A stretch of DNA of 64,000 nucleotides from Trichosporon coremiiforme (Eukaryota; Basidiomycota; Tremellomycetes; Trichosporonales; Trichosporonaceae), in assembly GCA_039545355.1 (NCBI GenBank), contig BCJJ01000010.1, forward strand, positions 980,889 to 1,044,888. Reading direction: 5' to 3'. The position numbers and the translations under genes were made by a program. Position 1 is the first letter of the stretch. Every line of letters starts with the position of its first letter. The notes under the pieces were generated by a model. The model ran no database searches, was not told the origin of the DNA, and was given only the letters and a program-made list of their open reading frames with translations. Shown piece after piece: positions 22,790 through 34,458 of the stretch.

Positions 22790-24393
22790 TCACTTCTTTT
22801 TCTTGGCTGCTTTGCTGCCCTTGCCCTTCTTGTCGTCCTCAGCCTTGCGCTTCGGTGCGTCCGTCTTGGGCTTAACGGTGAAGAAGCCGTCGAGGCGGCC
22901 CTGCTGCTTGGCGGCAAGCATCTTGGACAGCTTGGCTGCACCGGCACGCACACGGTCCTCCTTGAAGCCTTTCTCGCGAACAAGGAACTCAACAAGGCCT
23001 TCAACGTCAGGCTGCTTCCACTCCACCTTGTTGTCAGTTTGAAGGAAGGATGTGTTAACTCACCTCCAGGTCCTCTCCCTTGATGACATCGGGTGTGATG
23101 AAGAGCTTCTTCGCCTCTTCCCACGGCCAGTACTCGGGAATCTGCATGCCACCCGCGGCACGCTTCTTGGGCTTCTTCTTCTTCTCGACCTTGGGTGCAG
23201 GCACCTCCTCACCGTCGCTGTTGACAACGAACTGCTCGCCCTCCTCTGACTCGATCTCGGACTCAACCTCCTGCTCCGCGAGCTCAGCGGCCTTCTCTGC
23301 CATCTTGACCTTGATGAACTCGACAACCTTCTCAAGAGATCCGTGCTCGCGCATGAGCTTCAGCGCTGTCTTGGGACCGACGCCCTTCACAGGCTCAAGA
23401 TAGTCGCAGCCCAGGAGAATACAGAGCTCAATGAACTGTTGATAGTTAGAAGGAACCCAGCGCGCAACTCACCTGGTCCATGGTCATGTCGAGACCCTTC
23501 AGAGCTTCGTCGAGCTTGATCTCGGAGATCGGCATCTTCTTGGCCTCAGAGAAGGTGAGATGGCGAAGAAGGATCGGGGTGTGGAAGGTCAGGGTGTCCA
23601 TGTCCTCCGATCCGGCAGCGAAGACCTTGCCTGCACGAGCAAGCTCAGCACACTGAGCCTCCGCTTCTCCTGGAGCCTGGATCGTCAGATATTAACAAAC
23701 AATGGGCAGCTTGACGTACCGTGACACAGGGGATGCCCATCAACCCAAGCAGCCGCTTACACTCCTCGTTGTGCTCCTTCGTGACACGGACTTGACGACG
23801 AGACATACGGTCAATGTCCTCCGCAGTGCCTGTCTCGCGAGCCTCCTCCTCGGCCTCCTTTGCCTCCTCGCGACGCCCGAACCGTTGTTTCAGCTGGATC
23901 TGTTAGCTTCTCCGCGTATCACCCAGCCCAGATGGACTCACGACACCACTCTTCAACTCTGGCGGTTTGCCGTCGAACACGTAGCATGGCTTTATACCGT
24001 TGTCTACCATTCGGATGGTTCTATAGAAGAAGCCCATTAGATGACTGACTGTCAGTTTGGCATCCATAATCACTACAGGAAACTGACCTTGTTACTTCTC
24101 CGTTGTCATTCATGAGCATTTGCCCATCCTGCTGCCTAACAGCGATGAGGAACTGGTAGATAGACCTGAACGGTTAGCTAGAGGGTTCAGACGGACAGCT
24201 AGTACTTACATGGATGCGTCGATCGCGACCTTACGACCGAAGAGCTGATGTCAGTTGGATTTCAGAACACGCGACCATACGGTCTTCATCTCGTGGTCCT
24301 TCATAGACCGCGGCGCATGCTCCGAGAGCAGGGCGGTGAGACCTGCTTGTCAGCTCAAAGTTCAGCTAGCGACAGCTTACCTTTGATACCCAT
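22790..24393 (-). CDS. RAD27: Flap endonuclease 1
   Basis: Structure-specific nuclease that cuts 5' flaps during Okazaki-fragment maturation and long-patch base-excision repair. Nine exons (24381-24393, 24281-24342, 24210-24244, 24088-24165, 23942-24044, 23720-23899, 23473-23676, 23064-23435, 22790-23026) give 427 residues. It begins MGIKGL, the family's N-terminus. Metal-binding acidic residues are visible in VAIDAS (Asp34), [11 protein letters not shown] (Asp87), [17 protein letters not shown] and LLGCDYL. A PCNA-binding box QGRLDGFF lies at 391-398, followed by a lysine-rich nuclear-type tail. Compared with the human protein there is an acidic/lysine-rich insertion of about 50 residues after the helix-hairpin-helix. 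The 13-nt first exon and several 35-45 nt introns are unusual but all phases agree. An ACGCG-rich block lies about 85-140 bp upstream. Confidence 0.96.
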
Positions 24394-27300
24394 GGTGTGC
24401 GACGGGTTCTGGGTGGTCGCGAGTGCGAAGGGAAGGATGGAAAGTCAACAACCAGCTGGCCAGTCAGGTGGAGGAAGGCGCGTCCGGAAACGCGCGTCCG
24501 GAAACATGACGCGCTCATGTAAGCTGGCGCGTCATATCAACACGTGGGTTTGGTCCCGCGGCGGCTTGCTGACTGGATTTGACGGCGGCCTGGAGTGGCG
24601 TCTGGGAGACGAAATGCCTTGAGAAGGTGGCAAAATCGGACAGCGGTCAGACATACCAGCCAGGCATAGGTGACGAAACCAATTTCCAATTTCCAGCCCA
24701 CATTGGTTATGGTTGGATCTGCCCCCGCGTTTGCCACCGTCAAATGCAATGCAGAGGCCAGTCTCCCTCCGGCCCAGAGCCTTCCTCTGCGGCCGTGTGT
24801 GCGGCGACCCCTTGGCTCCCATGCCTGACAAGCCCGCACCGCCTACGCTGGTCTGAGATACCCCAGCCTGGCACTTGCCCCTTTTGGATATCCAGCGGCG
24901 GCGGACGGTCCATTACACACACTCTCGGCCTACTCTATCTTGCATCCTCACACATCTCTTATATCTACATCTCACCCTCGTCGACTTTCGATCAACCACC
25001 CACCGTCTTCTCTCTCAGCCATGTCTTCATCGACATCAGGCTGCAACAACAGCCCCAGCACTTGAGCGTCCGGCGAGCTCGACGCTGCATTTTTGCGGCG
25101 CACCGATTTCGACTACCGGGCGAGGCATAACCCTCGTATCCCCACCATGACCTTCGGTTAATGTTGGTTACCTGTCTGGTTGCCTGTGCTTACGCATAAG
25201 GTGAGGTCTCCTTTCTGCAACGTCAAGGCCTCTTTGGTTACCGCACAGCCAGTTGAAAATCATCGAACCCATCGACTCGACAAGGGTGACTGCGTCGCTT
25301 GGTCAATAATCGAGGACCGCGACTGTCCCCACGATCGTTTGGCATCTTTCCACCTGGACATTCGTTTCGGACTAGAACTACCGTTCATTGTCGCGACTTC
25401 GGTCTTCGGGAGGAACAAGGACAACTCAGTTCAAGGTACTGTCGTCTTTTTCTTTCTTCTTTGGTTTTCTTTCTACCGTGTGGCCTATCTTCACCATTCG
25501 TCTTTCATTGGACGCTTTTTTAGAGAAACGATCGCCTTCCCCCGCCTGGCTGCATCGCGAGCATAACAACGGTCTTCCATGCGTCTGCGCTACCTCTCTT
25601 GACCTTCACGTCTGTCGTCGGTCCTGAAGTAGCGCTTGTACGCGACCCGAGTGCGTGAGCGAGTCCCTGCGAGCTGGGTTGTGGCGTTGGGATTCCGTCT
25701 TCTCTCATTTACACAGCAGGACAGTTGAGGACTGTTCGGCTCTATGCGCTGCGCAACCCTTGCCAGTGTTTGGTCTCAATCAGTTAACGAATCTTGAGTG
25801 CGACTCGCCAACTTGACCAACAAAAGTGGACCCGGATCAGCGATCCAGTTGTCTGCTTTCAATCGGCAAACCGGTGAATCGATGATGGAAACGAAAGGAC
25901 GTCAAAGGATTCTCTTTTGGAAGAGTTCCATCACAAACACAGTAAGGGTGCGCGCAGTGACAGGTTACGTTTGAAGCATGCTGTTGACACTCGTCTTCCT
26001 TGCATATCCCCCCCTCTTCTTCTTCTATCCGCACTCCTGTTTCTTCTTCTATCCGCTGCCTCTCCTAACCGCACCTGCACCTATCCCTCCTCTTCTTTTC
26101 TTCCGAACACCTGTTTCTTCTTTTTCTCCGTCCCTCTCCCCATGCCACCCTCTTTTTCATTACAACAGTCGCCCGGCGCTCTACGAGAACCGTTTGTCTG
26201 TTGTGCAAAGAGCCCATCCCGGCCTGCAGAGTTCCTCTTTGCGAGTCGGGGTGGGCTTTTTTGCGTTCAGTGAATTTTGCAACCGTGTAGAACTTGCTGG
26301 GCGCTCACTTTTCGTGTGCTTGCGCTGCATTTCGTCAGTCCTCTGGCAAGACACTGTAATCACACGCATCGTGAGTTGTCTCATGCAAGCATACACCAGT
26401 AGAAGCCTTGGTGGTCGCTTCGGTCCGTGTGTTGTGTGGGTTGCGTGCCTGTTTGGGTGTGTTGGGTGGCAAACAGTTTGGTGTGTGGGTGGAGCGGGTC
26501 CGATACCGGGTGGCAAAAAAAATTCCGTCCACTCAAACTCCGCTTACGCTGGTGGTATGGTGGTGCACGGTGGAGCATGCCCAAGTTTTGAGTCATCCGT
26601 GACTAGAACCCAGAGCCGATCACACGCCGGTGTTCCGCGCCGTCGCAACTGATGCACACACCAGTGTTTCGCGTTCAGCGGGCTCGTTCTAGTGTTCTCG
26701 AAGGCTTGCATCGAAAATCTGTATCAGAGACTGAGCGAAATGCGGCGAATACGATGCGGCGACTCACAAGACCTGCCAAATTTCGACAGTCTCTGCAGAG
26801 TTGGAAATGAGGTCGCTGTCCCATGCTCACTGGATTGGACTGCCCTCGAGGTCTAGTGTGGTCTGCATGGAACTACAGCAGTGAGTGCCGGTGAACATTG
26901 TATCATAGAGTCGCACCGCACTAGTGATGGGAACATGCCTCCCGCACCCGATGGACCGTAGACTCCTAACTAAGCACAATGTACACTACTCTGCTGAACA
27001 GCGCCGTCCAGAAACGTCAGCCCTTGGTTGCCGTGCACCTTGATAGACTGTCCGTCATGGTGCAACAAGTTTGAGAACTCTTTCTCTGGTGTCAGCGTTC
27101 CTTCCCTCGCCCAATGTTGCTCCCGGAGCCACCGCTCCGTTGCCTGCCTCGTGCTAGACCCGGCTTCAGCAGAGAGTCACTAGTGTCAGCCTCCTCCCAG
27201 GCGGAGGAATCGAAGACCTGATCACTGCGGCGTCCATCTGGGACATGCCAGGTGGCGGAGAGGCACCGATCACACGGATGGACAACAACGCCATGCTTCT

Positions 27301-29286
27301 GGCGCACGAAGGTCGCTCCCGTGGCACGTCCTGCCGCTCCGTGTAAGGTGGGGTGACAGTCTGGGCCGTCGTGTTGCCTTCTCAGACTTCCCCGCCGCAG
27401 ACTGCCCTCCTTCCGAGCGACGGGGTCGACGTGAGGCGACGGACCCACCGAAGGCGTGTGTATCTTCCTGTGTCGAAGCCATCACGCCACCCTGCATCGC
27501 TGCGCAGAAGATTCACAATGCCAGACATGCACACAGGTCTGCACGCATGCGCTGATGTGCATGCATGCAGGTGACACAGTGTCCAAGCAAGCGACACGAG
27601 TTCGCACGGCTTCGCCGCAGTGTTGCCAGCACGGGTAACGGTCCGGAGGATTGTGCGCCAGGCCCAGGGCCGAGCAGGAACGGAACCTAGTCTGGACGCG
27701 GGCTGGCGACCACGCCTGAGACAGCGCCAGCAGCACCTCTCTTGATAGTTGATCACTTTTGGAACTTCCATGCACAAATTCGAAAGGGTGGCGAAGGAGC
27801 GAGGACGCACGATGGCCAGGGGACGTCGGAGACGTTGAGGCAGGTTGAGGCAATTCATTAATATTTGCTCCGGGCAGATCCTCAGCCATCTTTATGCATC
27901 CTGATCTTTGACCACCGGAAGATACGCGGTGCTCGCGACAGGACTGACCCAGCTGGAGCTGATGCAGCACCTCCTGCCTGGCCAGCACTGGGGGGCAGGT
28001 TCGCCCCACCCTATTGGATCTTGGGGCTTGGAAGGGCTGGCGAGGCGGTCGCCAGTCTCCTGTTGGCGGTCAAAGCCAGGTGTGGCGCCCTCAACGCCTA
28101 TCAGCGCGCCAGCGTACGCCGGCACCGTCATTATTAAGACGCACTGACCTGCACCCAAGATGTGCCCTGGGATGCCCAGCGAGCGTCCAAGACGACGTTG
28201 ACTATGGCCAGGATGCTTGGTATGCCGTGCTATGCCGCAGGTCAGGACGACGACGTTTCGGCTGCACGGCGCTGCACCATCCCCTCCCTCTGTCCCTGCT
28301 GCTCCCTACGACTCCCTGTTCTGTACGCACTAGACAAGGACGCCAATACGCCTAGCGTCTTTACAAATTCATGACGCACATATCCCTCCCAGCATGCTCC
28401 AGATTGGCGAGGGGCACGAGCCGTCGCCTCGAGTGCGCATCAGTAGTCCGTTCTCGCGGTGGGACTTCGTGAAGCCCCTCAGCCATTGTCGTCGTATTTC
28501 ATCGTCACTCGTTCACATCTCTCGGCATTGCCCACCGACGCGCAACACGCATACACGACGCGACAAGCACGCAGCCAGCTCGTCAGTCGCGCCCAACACC
28601 CGGTGGAAGAGCAAGTCCGACGCGCTCGGAGGTTCTTTGTTTCAAACCTTGAGCCTGCTTGGCAGCTGTGACACCCCCACCCCTTCCTCAACCAGCAAGC
28701 CTACAAGCCCGTCACTCCCAGCCAGCGAGAGCGCCAACAAGGCCGCAAGTAGTCACGAGGCCGCCCCCTCCGACCCCGTCGCGCGATCGCCGTGCGCGCA
28801 TTACAGCGTACATCCAGACTTATCCTAGGCGCCCCGCTATCTCGACTCGAACGCGCGGCCCGGTGGCACCCCTCGACACCCCTCGTCTCTTCGCGTTGGC
28901 CATCTGCGACGCAGAGCTTGTCGGTCGGACGTGAGCCGGACGTGTCTCAACCCTTAAGCGCGGCCTATCTCGCTCGCATCATCAGTTTCTCCTTTCCTCA
29001 AGTGAGCGAACTCAGTTCGCCTTCCGCAACTTACTCAGCCGGCGTCCGAACTTCGATCATCCGCGAGACATCGACGAGAGACAAAGGCGCTCGCGCGGCG
29101 ATTGCCCATCAAGGACAAGCACAAATCTCAGTCTCGGCCTCCATCACTTCCATTATCGGCGGATAGTCACCAGACCTTGTTCTGCTTGGTCAGCTGACGT
29201 TCTCGACCATACGTCCGACAGCCTCTTAGTCACCCAGTCACACACCCGAGACCGCCTCATCCTCGCCCTCACTCGCATTCATCACC
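24394..29286. other. Gene-poor stretch, 4.9 kb, with promoter-like and pyrimidine-rich segments
   Basis: Beyond the FEN1 promoter no protein gene is supportable. From about 24,910 to 25,130 the plus strand resembles a fungal 5' leader (pyrimidine-rich, ending in an ATG that opens only a 14-codon frame). From about 25,980 to 26,170 there are strong CTTCTT/CCTCTT tracts. From about 28,400 to 29,286 the sequence again looks like a leader feeding the gene at 29287. A long untranslated leader or non-coding RNA is possible, but no tRNA or snRNA signature was found. Confidence 0.5.
24478..24532. promoter_or_regulatory. MCB-like ACGCG cluster with 14-bp tandem repeat upstream of FEN1
   Basis: Two perfect tandem copies of gcgcgtccggaaac occupy 24478-24505. 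ACGCG or its complement occurs at 24479, 24490, 24493, 24509 and 24528. ACGCG is the core of the MluI cell-cycle box bound by MBF/DSC1-type Mbp1-Swi6 complexes, which drive G1/S expression of replication genes including RAD27 in budding yeast. Location 85-140 bp upstream of the FEN1 start fits that role. Confidence 0.6.
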
Positions 29287-30324
29287 ATGTCCATCTCAAT
29301 GCCCTCGCCCTACTCCCGCACATCCCTCCCTCTCCCTGGCATGCACCCTCCAGGCCCCGTGTACTCCTCCCGGCCAGCACCGAGCTTCTCGGGCGTGCCC
29401 GCGGGACACCCCTTCGCGCAGTCCTCGGTCTCGGTCCCAGGCGTGCCCTCAATGTCCCCGAGGCGGAAACCCAGCGCTCCGGAGCCCGCCAAGCGGCCCC
29501 AGTCCGCTCCGCCCCCGCCGCCTGCAGTCGTCGAGAAACGGCCCGCGACCGTTCTTCGGGATCGGCCGTCGCCTCCGCCCGCCAAGGACGCCAGTCCCGC
29601 TGGCAGTGGGAGCAAGCCCGATCAGCAGAAAGGGAATGGAGATGACAAGGCGAAGCAGCCGCAGCAGCCAAAGGAGAAGAAGGAGCAGCAGCCGGCCAAA
29701 CCCGCGAACGCGCCGGGTAAGCAGCCCTCTACGCCGGGCAAGGCCTCCGCGGCTAAGTTCACCCCGTGGAGCTTTACGTCGACTGAGCCCGAGTTCCCGC
29801 CCGTGCTGCCCAGGCAGGCGAGCATGAGTCGTACCATGCTCCTGGCCAAACTTGACCCGGCCCCTTCAACCGCCGCCACGGTGACAATGACGGAGCCGGA
29901 GGAGAAGAAGCGGGGGTGGACGAAAGTCAAGCGCGCACTGACGGGGGGCAACTTTCGCCGCTCGGGACGGAAGCCGAAGAAGCTCGAGCTCGAGCTGGAT
30001 GGATTGGGCAAGCTCGATTTCGCGGCTGAGAGGGATCGACTCAGTCCGCTGCCGCCTGTCCTGCCCGAGAAACTCGACATGACGCCGCGCGAAATCGAGA
30101 TGTCTAGTGGCGGACATGGGAGGGGGTGGAAGGCGCCCATGAGTGCTGGCTATAATGTGCCGAGTGTCTACGCGGGCATGCCCGGTGGCAGCCACTATGA
30201 TCTTCGCACCAGTACTATCGGGTACTTCCCGGGCCACTTGGTCGCCAGCGCGGTGGATGTCGGTGCCGTGGGTGGGTTGAGGGGGAGCCGAACTCTCAGC
30301 GGCGTCAAAAGGGGCGCCTGGTAG
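29287..30324 (+). CDS. Proline-rich hypothetical protein
   Basis: A single exon of 345 codons opens at an ATG after a pyrimidine-rich leader. I do not recognise a family. The N-terminal third is rich in Pro and Ser with PPPPP and SPPP runs. Residues about 110-150 are a Lys/Gln/Pro stretch (QPQQPKEKKEQQ). The middle holds a basic patch, KKRGWTKVKRALTGGNFRRSGRKPKK at about 208-233, that could bind membranes or nucleic acid or act as a nuclear signal. No signal peptide or membrane segment is seen. GC-rich codon use matches neighbouring genes, which supports a real gene despite low complexity. Three aacgagtag repeats lie in its 3' flank at 30401-30427. It is probably a disordered signalling or cytoskeletal adaptor; function unknown. 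Confidence 0.65.
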   Translation: MSISMPSPYSRTSLPLPGMHPPGPVYSSRPAPSFSGVPAGHPFAQSSVSVPGVPSMSPRRKPSAPEPAKRPQSAPPPPPAVVEKRPATVLRDRPSPPPAKDASPAGSGSKPDQQKGNGDDKAKQPQQPKEKKEQQPAKPANAPGKQPSTPGKASAAKFTPWSFTSTEPEFPPVLPRQASMSRTMLLAKLDPAPSTAATVTMTEPEEKKRGWTKVKRALTGGNFRRSGRKPKKLELELDGLGKLDFAAERDRLSPLPPVLPEKLDMTPREIEMSSGGHGRGWKAPMSAGYNVPSVYAGMPGGSHYDLRTSTIGYFPGHLVASAVDVGAVGGLRGSRTLSGVKRGAW

Positions 30325-30400
30325 CCCGTCTCTCCTCCGCGAGAGGGCGCAGCGTACGTAGTATCTGCAAAGCCATTAGATCGAACAGAAACGACCTCAG

Positions 30401-30427
30401 AACGAGTAGAACGAGTAGAACGAGTAG
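30401..30427. repeat. Short tandem repeat, 9-bp unit x3
   Basis: Three perfect copies of aacgagtag lie between the convergent stop codons of the proline-rich gene and the YRB2-like gene, probably in 3' untranslated sequence. Confidence 0.8.
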
Positions 30428-30521
30428 AACGCGATTAAAACTCCCATAGTTAGAAATCTTCAGCACAGTTGTACGTCAGCCATCAGCCAGTGATTACATG
30501 CATTTATGTCTTAATACTAGG

Positions 30522-32198
30522 TCAGACAGCGTCCTCGGCCGAGGTGTTAGTCGCCTTTTGCGGGCTGGGGCTCTTCGTGTTCGCCTTGGACTGCAGGGGC
30601 GTGTGCTCGTGGATCGCCGACGCAAGCTCGGCCGCGACCTTGGGGTTCGCGGTCTGTCGTTAGCTCTGGCTTCTAGAAACGGTAGCCTACCCTGATGGTG
30701 ATGAAGGTTCTGTCCTTGCCCTCAAAGACGGTCGTCCGCACATGCTTGCCGTCCTCGAGGCAGGTCATGCCGACGTACAGCGAAGCGTTCAGGATGACAC
30801 GCAGCACGCCCTCGGAGCGCATGACAAGCCGGGCGGCCTCCGTCGCCTTGTGCTTGTTAAGCTTCAGATTGCCGACCCCGCGCTCGCGCCAGCCGCCCTG
30901 GTCATCGAGCGCGTACAGCTTGCAGCGCGTCTGGTAGATCGTGTCCTCCTCCTCCTCTCCGGTGGGAACTAGTCGTCAGCGCCCCCCCCCCCCCTGCCTG
31001 CACCAAACACGCCTGTTCCAGCCATCGCTGATCACACAATGCGATGCACACTCACTGTCCTGCTTGTCCAGCTGGATCTTCTTCTCCTCGACCGCGTCGC
31101 CCTTCTCCTTCAGAATGTCGCCGAAGCTCGACGTCTCGGTCTTCTTCTCCTCAGTCGTGCTGGGCTTCTTCGCGAACGGGCTCGAAGTGGACGCGAAACT
31201 GCCGAAACCGGACGACCCGAAGGCTGAGGGCTTCTTCGCGGCGGAATCGAGAGCATTCGGAGTCGATGAGCCGCTGCCGAGCGCGTTGGGCTTGGCTGCA
31301 GCAGCGCCGAACGGCGACGAGCCCGCGGCGGCGGCGGCACCGAAAGGGGAGGATTTGCTGCCGGAGGCCGCAGCGAAAGGAGACGCCTTAGACGAGAAGG
31401 CGCCGAAGGTCGCCTGGGGCTTCTTCAGGGGCTCAGCCGCGGCAGGTTCTGGAGGCGCAGGCTGTCGATGTCAGTTCCAGGCTCACGGCACGGAACGCAG
31501 GACACTCACAGATGTGGACTTGCGCTTCTTGTCACCCTCGGCGTCGATCTCGGCCTTGCGCTTGAGCGTCGACTCCTCGTCATCCTTGGCCTCGCTCTTG
31601 TCGACCTGAACCCAGTCGTCGTCCTTACCCTCCTCGCTCTTCTCAGGCTCATCCTTCTTCTCCTCCGAAACTGCGACAGCAGCAGCAGCGTCCGGCTTCT
31701 CGCCCTCCTTCCAATTCATCTCCTCCACCTTGCGACGAACCTCTTTCACAGTCTGCCCCTCCTTTTTGTTGGCAGCTGCTGGCTCGCCGTCGCCCTTCGC
31801 GGAGTCATTGCTGTCCTCATCGCTGTGCGCCTCGGTATCCCGTCCAGACGTCTCAGCGACGTCGGCGATAAGATCGGAGTCCTTCGTATCAGAACGAGTC
31901 AGCACGTCCCCTTCTAAGCGGTTCTTCTTAGGGGGTATCGGCGCGACAGGGGCGGCTTGAGGGTCCTAAATTACTGTCAGCCAAATATGCAATGGAGTCG
32001 ACACTGTATTGGTACGTACAACGGAGCCTTCTCGTCCACGCTTGAGCGAAATCGATTCTGCATGGGACGTCAGCATGGTGTGATAAAGGTGGCAAAACGG
32101 GACATACCGCGAGGAGGCGACTCGTTTGATGCTGGTGCGGTCGCAGCTGGCGTCGAGGGGGACGTAGGGGAGTTGGGTTTGTCGTCGGCGTTGCTCAT
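30522..32198 (-). CDS. YRB2: Ran-binding protein 3-like nuclear transport factor
   Basis: Six exons (32108-32198, 32020-32057, 31510-31965, 31056-31461, 30691-30968, 30522-30653) give 466 residues. The C-terminal RanBP1-type domain (about 331-424) opens IPTGEEEEDTIYQTR and continues through CKLYALDDQGGWRERGVGNL and LRVILNASLYVGM, the core that binds Ran-GTP. The middle carries nucleoporin-like SPFG/GFGSF motifs and the N-terminal half is acidic with a KKRKS basic patch. RanBP1 domain plus FG motifs fits Yrb2/Hba1/RanBP3, nuclear cofactors of exportin Crm1. NUP2-like nucleoporins share these parts, but the short length and lack of extended FxFG arrays favour YRB2. Intron 4 carries a run of 13 C residues near 30981-30994. 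It is convergent with the proline-rich gene and divergent from VMA16. Confidence 0.85.
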
Positions 32199-33198
32199 GC
32201 CGGTGGGAATTGACGGGGCCGAGTCAGAGTGCGTAAAGGGTTGAACGCGTGGTGCGTGCCAGACGACAGTGGTCGAGTGAGGGATGGTATCGATGGGAGT
32301 ATCGTTGGCGGCGACAAGGTTGAGTGAACAAAGCAACAAGCGTGGTGGGTTGACTGGGGCGAGTGTGAGCGTCACTCGTCAGTGGGTCGCGGCCGTGGGT
32401 CCGTCAATAGTCAGGGGACTAGTTATGACATCAATCCTTTCCTAATCAACCATTAATCATGGTCATTACGCCTTAATCAACAGCTTACGGCTTGTCAACA
32501 ATCGCTCGCCCTGGCCGATGAGCTCCATGGCTTTCCCGAATCTGAGGAGCGAGGGTGACTCGTCTACCATTGTCACTCATGCGACAACAGCAGGTACAAC
32601 AATGAATGTCACACAGCAATGGCCGGAAGGACGTGTCGTGTGCGGCTGTCAGGCATGTCAGGATCGGACTTCGTGTCACACGGAAACGCGGCTGACACGG
32701 CGCTACGCCGCTATAGCCCAGACATGCGGCATGCGGGTTATGGTCGGCGTCCTGTCTCTTTTGAACTGACATTCTTGCATCTACCTCGATCTGAGCGATC
32801 TTCCGAATCAATAGTCAGGTGGCTAGCGGTCTTCCGACGGTGGGCAGGTAGATGCCATAGTGGCCTTGCAGAAGTGGAATATCGCACCTGTGGTCCCCGT
32901 GCGATATGCTCAAGACACCTCTGACCTATCTCAGCCTCATGCTGAAAGACAGGCGATAAGGCGCGCGAGCTGGCACTGGAGAAAGGTTCCATCGATCACT
33001 CGTCTTCCTCAGCAAAGGTCTAATGCTGCCAATCTAATCATGCATTAGTGAACAGCCGATTAGGATTCCGTAATACTCACCGCCACGCGACAGAGCCGTG
33101 CCGAGCCCCGACTTCCAAGCCGACGACAGACTGACGACACCCCGCACACCGCATCTCGTTGGATCCATCCATCCCTCTCCAGCGGCAACCCATCCAAC
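32199..33198. other. Divergent promoter region, YRB2 / VMA16
   Basis: One kilobase separates the two divergent start codons. No gene is seen. The central part (about 32,400-32,480) is AT-rich with repeated ATTAATC/CCTTAATC words, and the segment just before the VMA16 ATG is pyrimidine- and CA-rich as expected for a fungal leader. Confidence 0.55.
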
Positions 33199-34458
33199 AT
33201 GGGCTACACCACCTACGGCTACGGCACCGTCGGCGTCTCAATCTTGACTGTCTACGGTCTTTACCTGCTCCTCACCGGTGAGTAACCCGAAAGCAGCTGG
33301 CGCGCGAAAGCGGAACGTCTGCACCTAACCACGTTCGCGACCTCGATCGCGCACTGGAGTTGTCCCTACTGACTTCTTCTACAGGACAGGGATCTCGTTT
33401 CGACTTTGGAAAGTTCCTCCACGAGACATCCCCGTACGCCTGGGCGCTTATTGGTATTGCGCTCTGCGTCGGCTTCTCGGTCATCGGGGCGGGATGGTAA
33501 GTACCTCTTCCGATCGGCAGTGACTGTACTTCGATCTCGACTTCGCTTCCTCGTCTGGGACAAACTCGCTCTTGCTACCTGCTTAAACGAAGGGGCGTCG
33601 GAGACTCGGTCCACTTCAACCGCCGCAATGCTTGAGCAAGTCTGGGAAAGCTGGCTTAATTAGGACGGAACCGGAATGTCCGACAGCCACCGTTCGACTG
33701 TCAACACCCTCTTTCTCCTTCGTTCACAACTAACTCACCAGGGGAATCTTCATCACCGGCGCGTCCATCGTCGGTGGAGGAGTGCGTGCGCCGCGTATCC
33801 GCACCAAGAACCTGATTTCGTGAGTAGTAGCCATCTCTGGTCGGAATTTTCTTCCGTCCAGTGGCACTTGATCCACCTCCTCACGAAACATCAACTGACA
33901 ACCACTCAGGATCATCTTCTGTGAAGGTAGGACCTCGTGCGAGCTCTTCTGACGCTTCTAGTTGTCGCAATCTACGGGTTGATTATGGCTATCGTCTTTT
34001 CTTCGAAGCTCAAGGCTTCGAAGACGCCGAACGCGGACCAGAACTATTACACTGGTGAGTTGGAGAAGTCGCTGCGGATGGATGGAAGTGGTGGCGTGGT
34101 GGCACCAGGGCGAGGGGACTAGCACACAGCTGCTTAAATGATGCGCCTAAGCTGACACGCAGCCTTCTCCATCTTCTGGGGCGGCCTCACGGTCGGCCTT
34201 TGCAACCTGCTCTGCGGTCTCTGCGTCGGCATCTCGGGCTCGACCGCCGCAATCTCGGACGCGACTGACCCCTCGCTCTTCGTCAAGATTCTCATCATCG
34301 AGGTAAGTTATTGCTTTGTCGATGCAACTGACGTGTACACAGATTTTCGGCTCGGTCCTGGGTCTCTTCGGCCTCATCGGTGAGTTTGAAGAAGTGTTGC
34401 GGTTAACTGACAGACAGTCGGCCTGCTCATCTCGGGTTCCGCCAAGGAGTTTGCCTAA
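33199..34458 (+). CDS. VMA16: V-type ATPase proteolipid subunit c''
   Basis: Membrane rotor subunit of the vacuolar proton pump. Eight exons (33199-33277, 33385-33496, 33742-33819, 33910-33926, 33962-34054, 34163-34302, 34343-34379, 34418-34458) encode 198 residues, slightly shorter at the N-terminus than yeast Vma16 (about 213). Hydrophobic segments include [20 protein letters not shown], the helix [18 protein letters not shown], an [19 protein letters not shown] helix and a final [18 protein letters not shown]. Glu95 in IIFCEVVAIYG is the proton-carrying carboxylate of the family, and the motifs separate c'' from c and c'. Exon 4 is only 17 nt and holds that glutamate codon. Introns are 35-245 nt. 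It is convergent with TRS20. Confidence 0.95.

Noticed and set aside
25978..26652. Plus-strand open frame of 224 codons, Phe/Leu/Pro-rich at the start
   Set aside because: The hydrophobic start is just translation of CTTCTT/TTCTTC tracts; the rest has no domain and the codon style differs from neighbouring genes.
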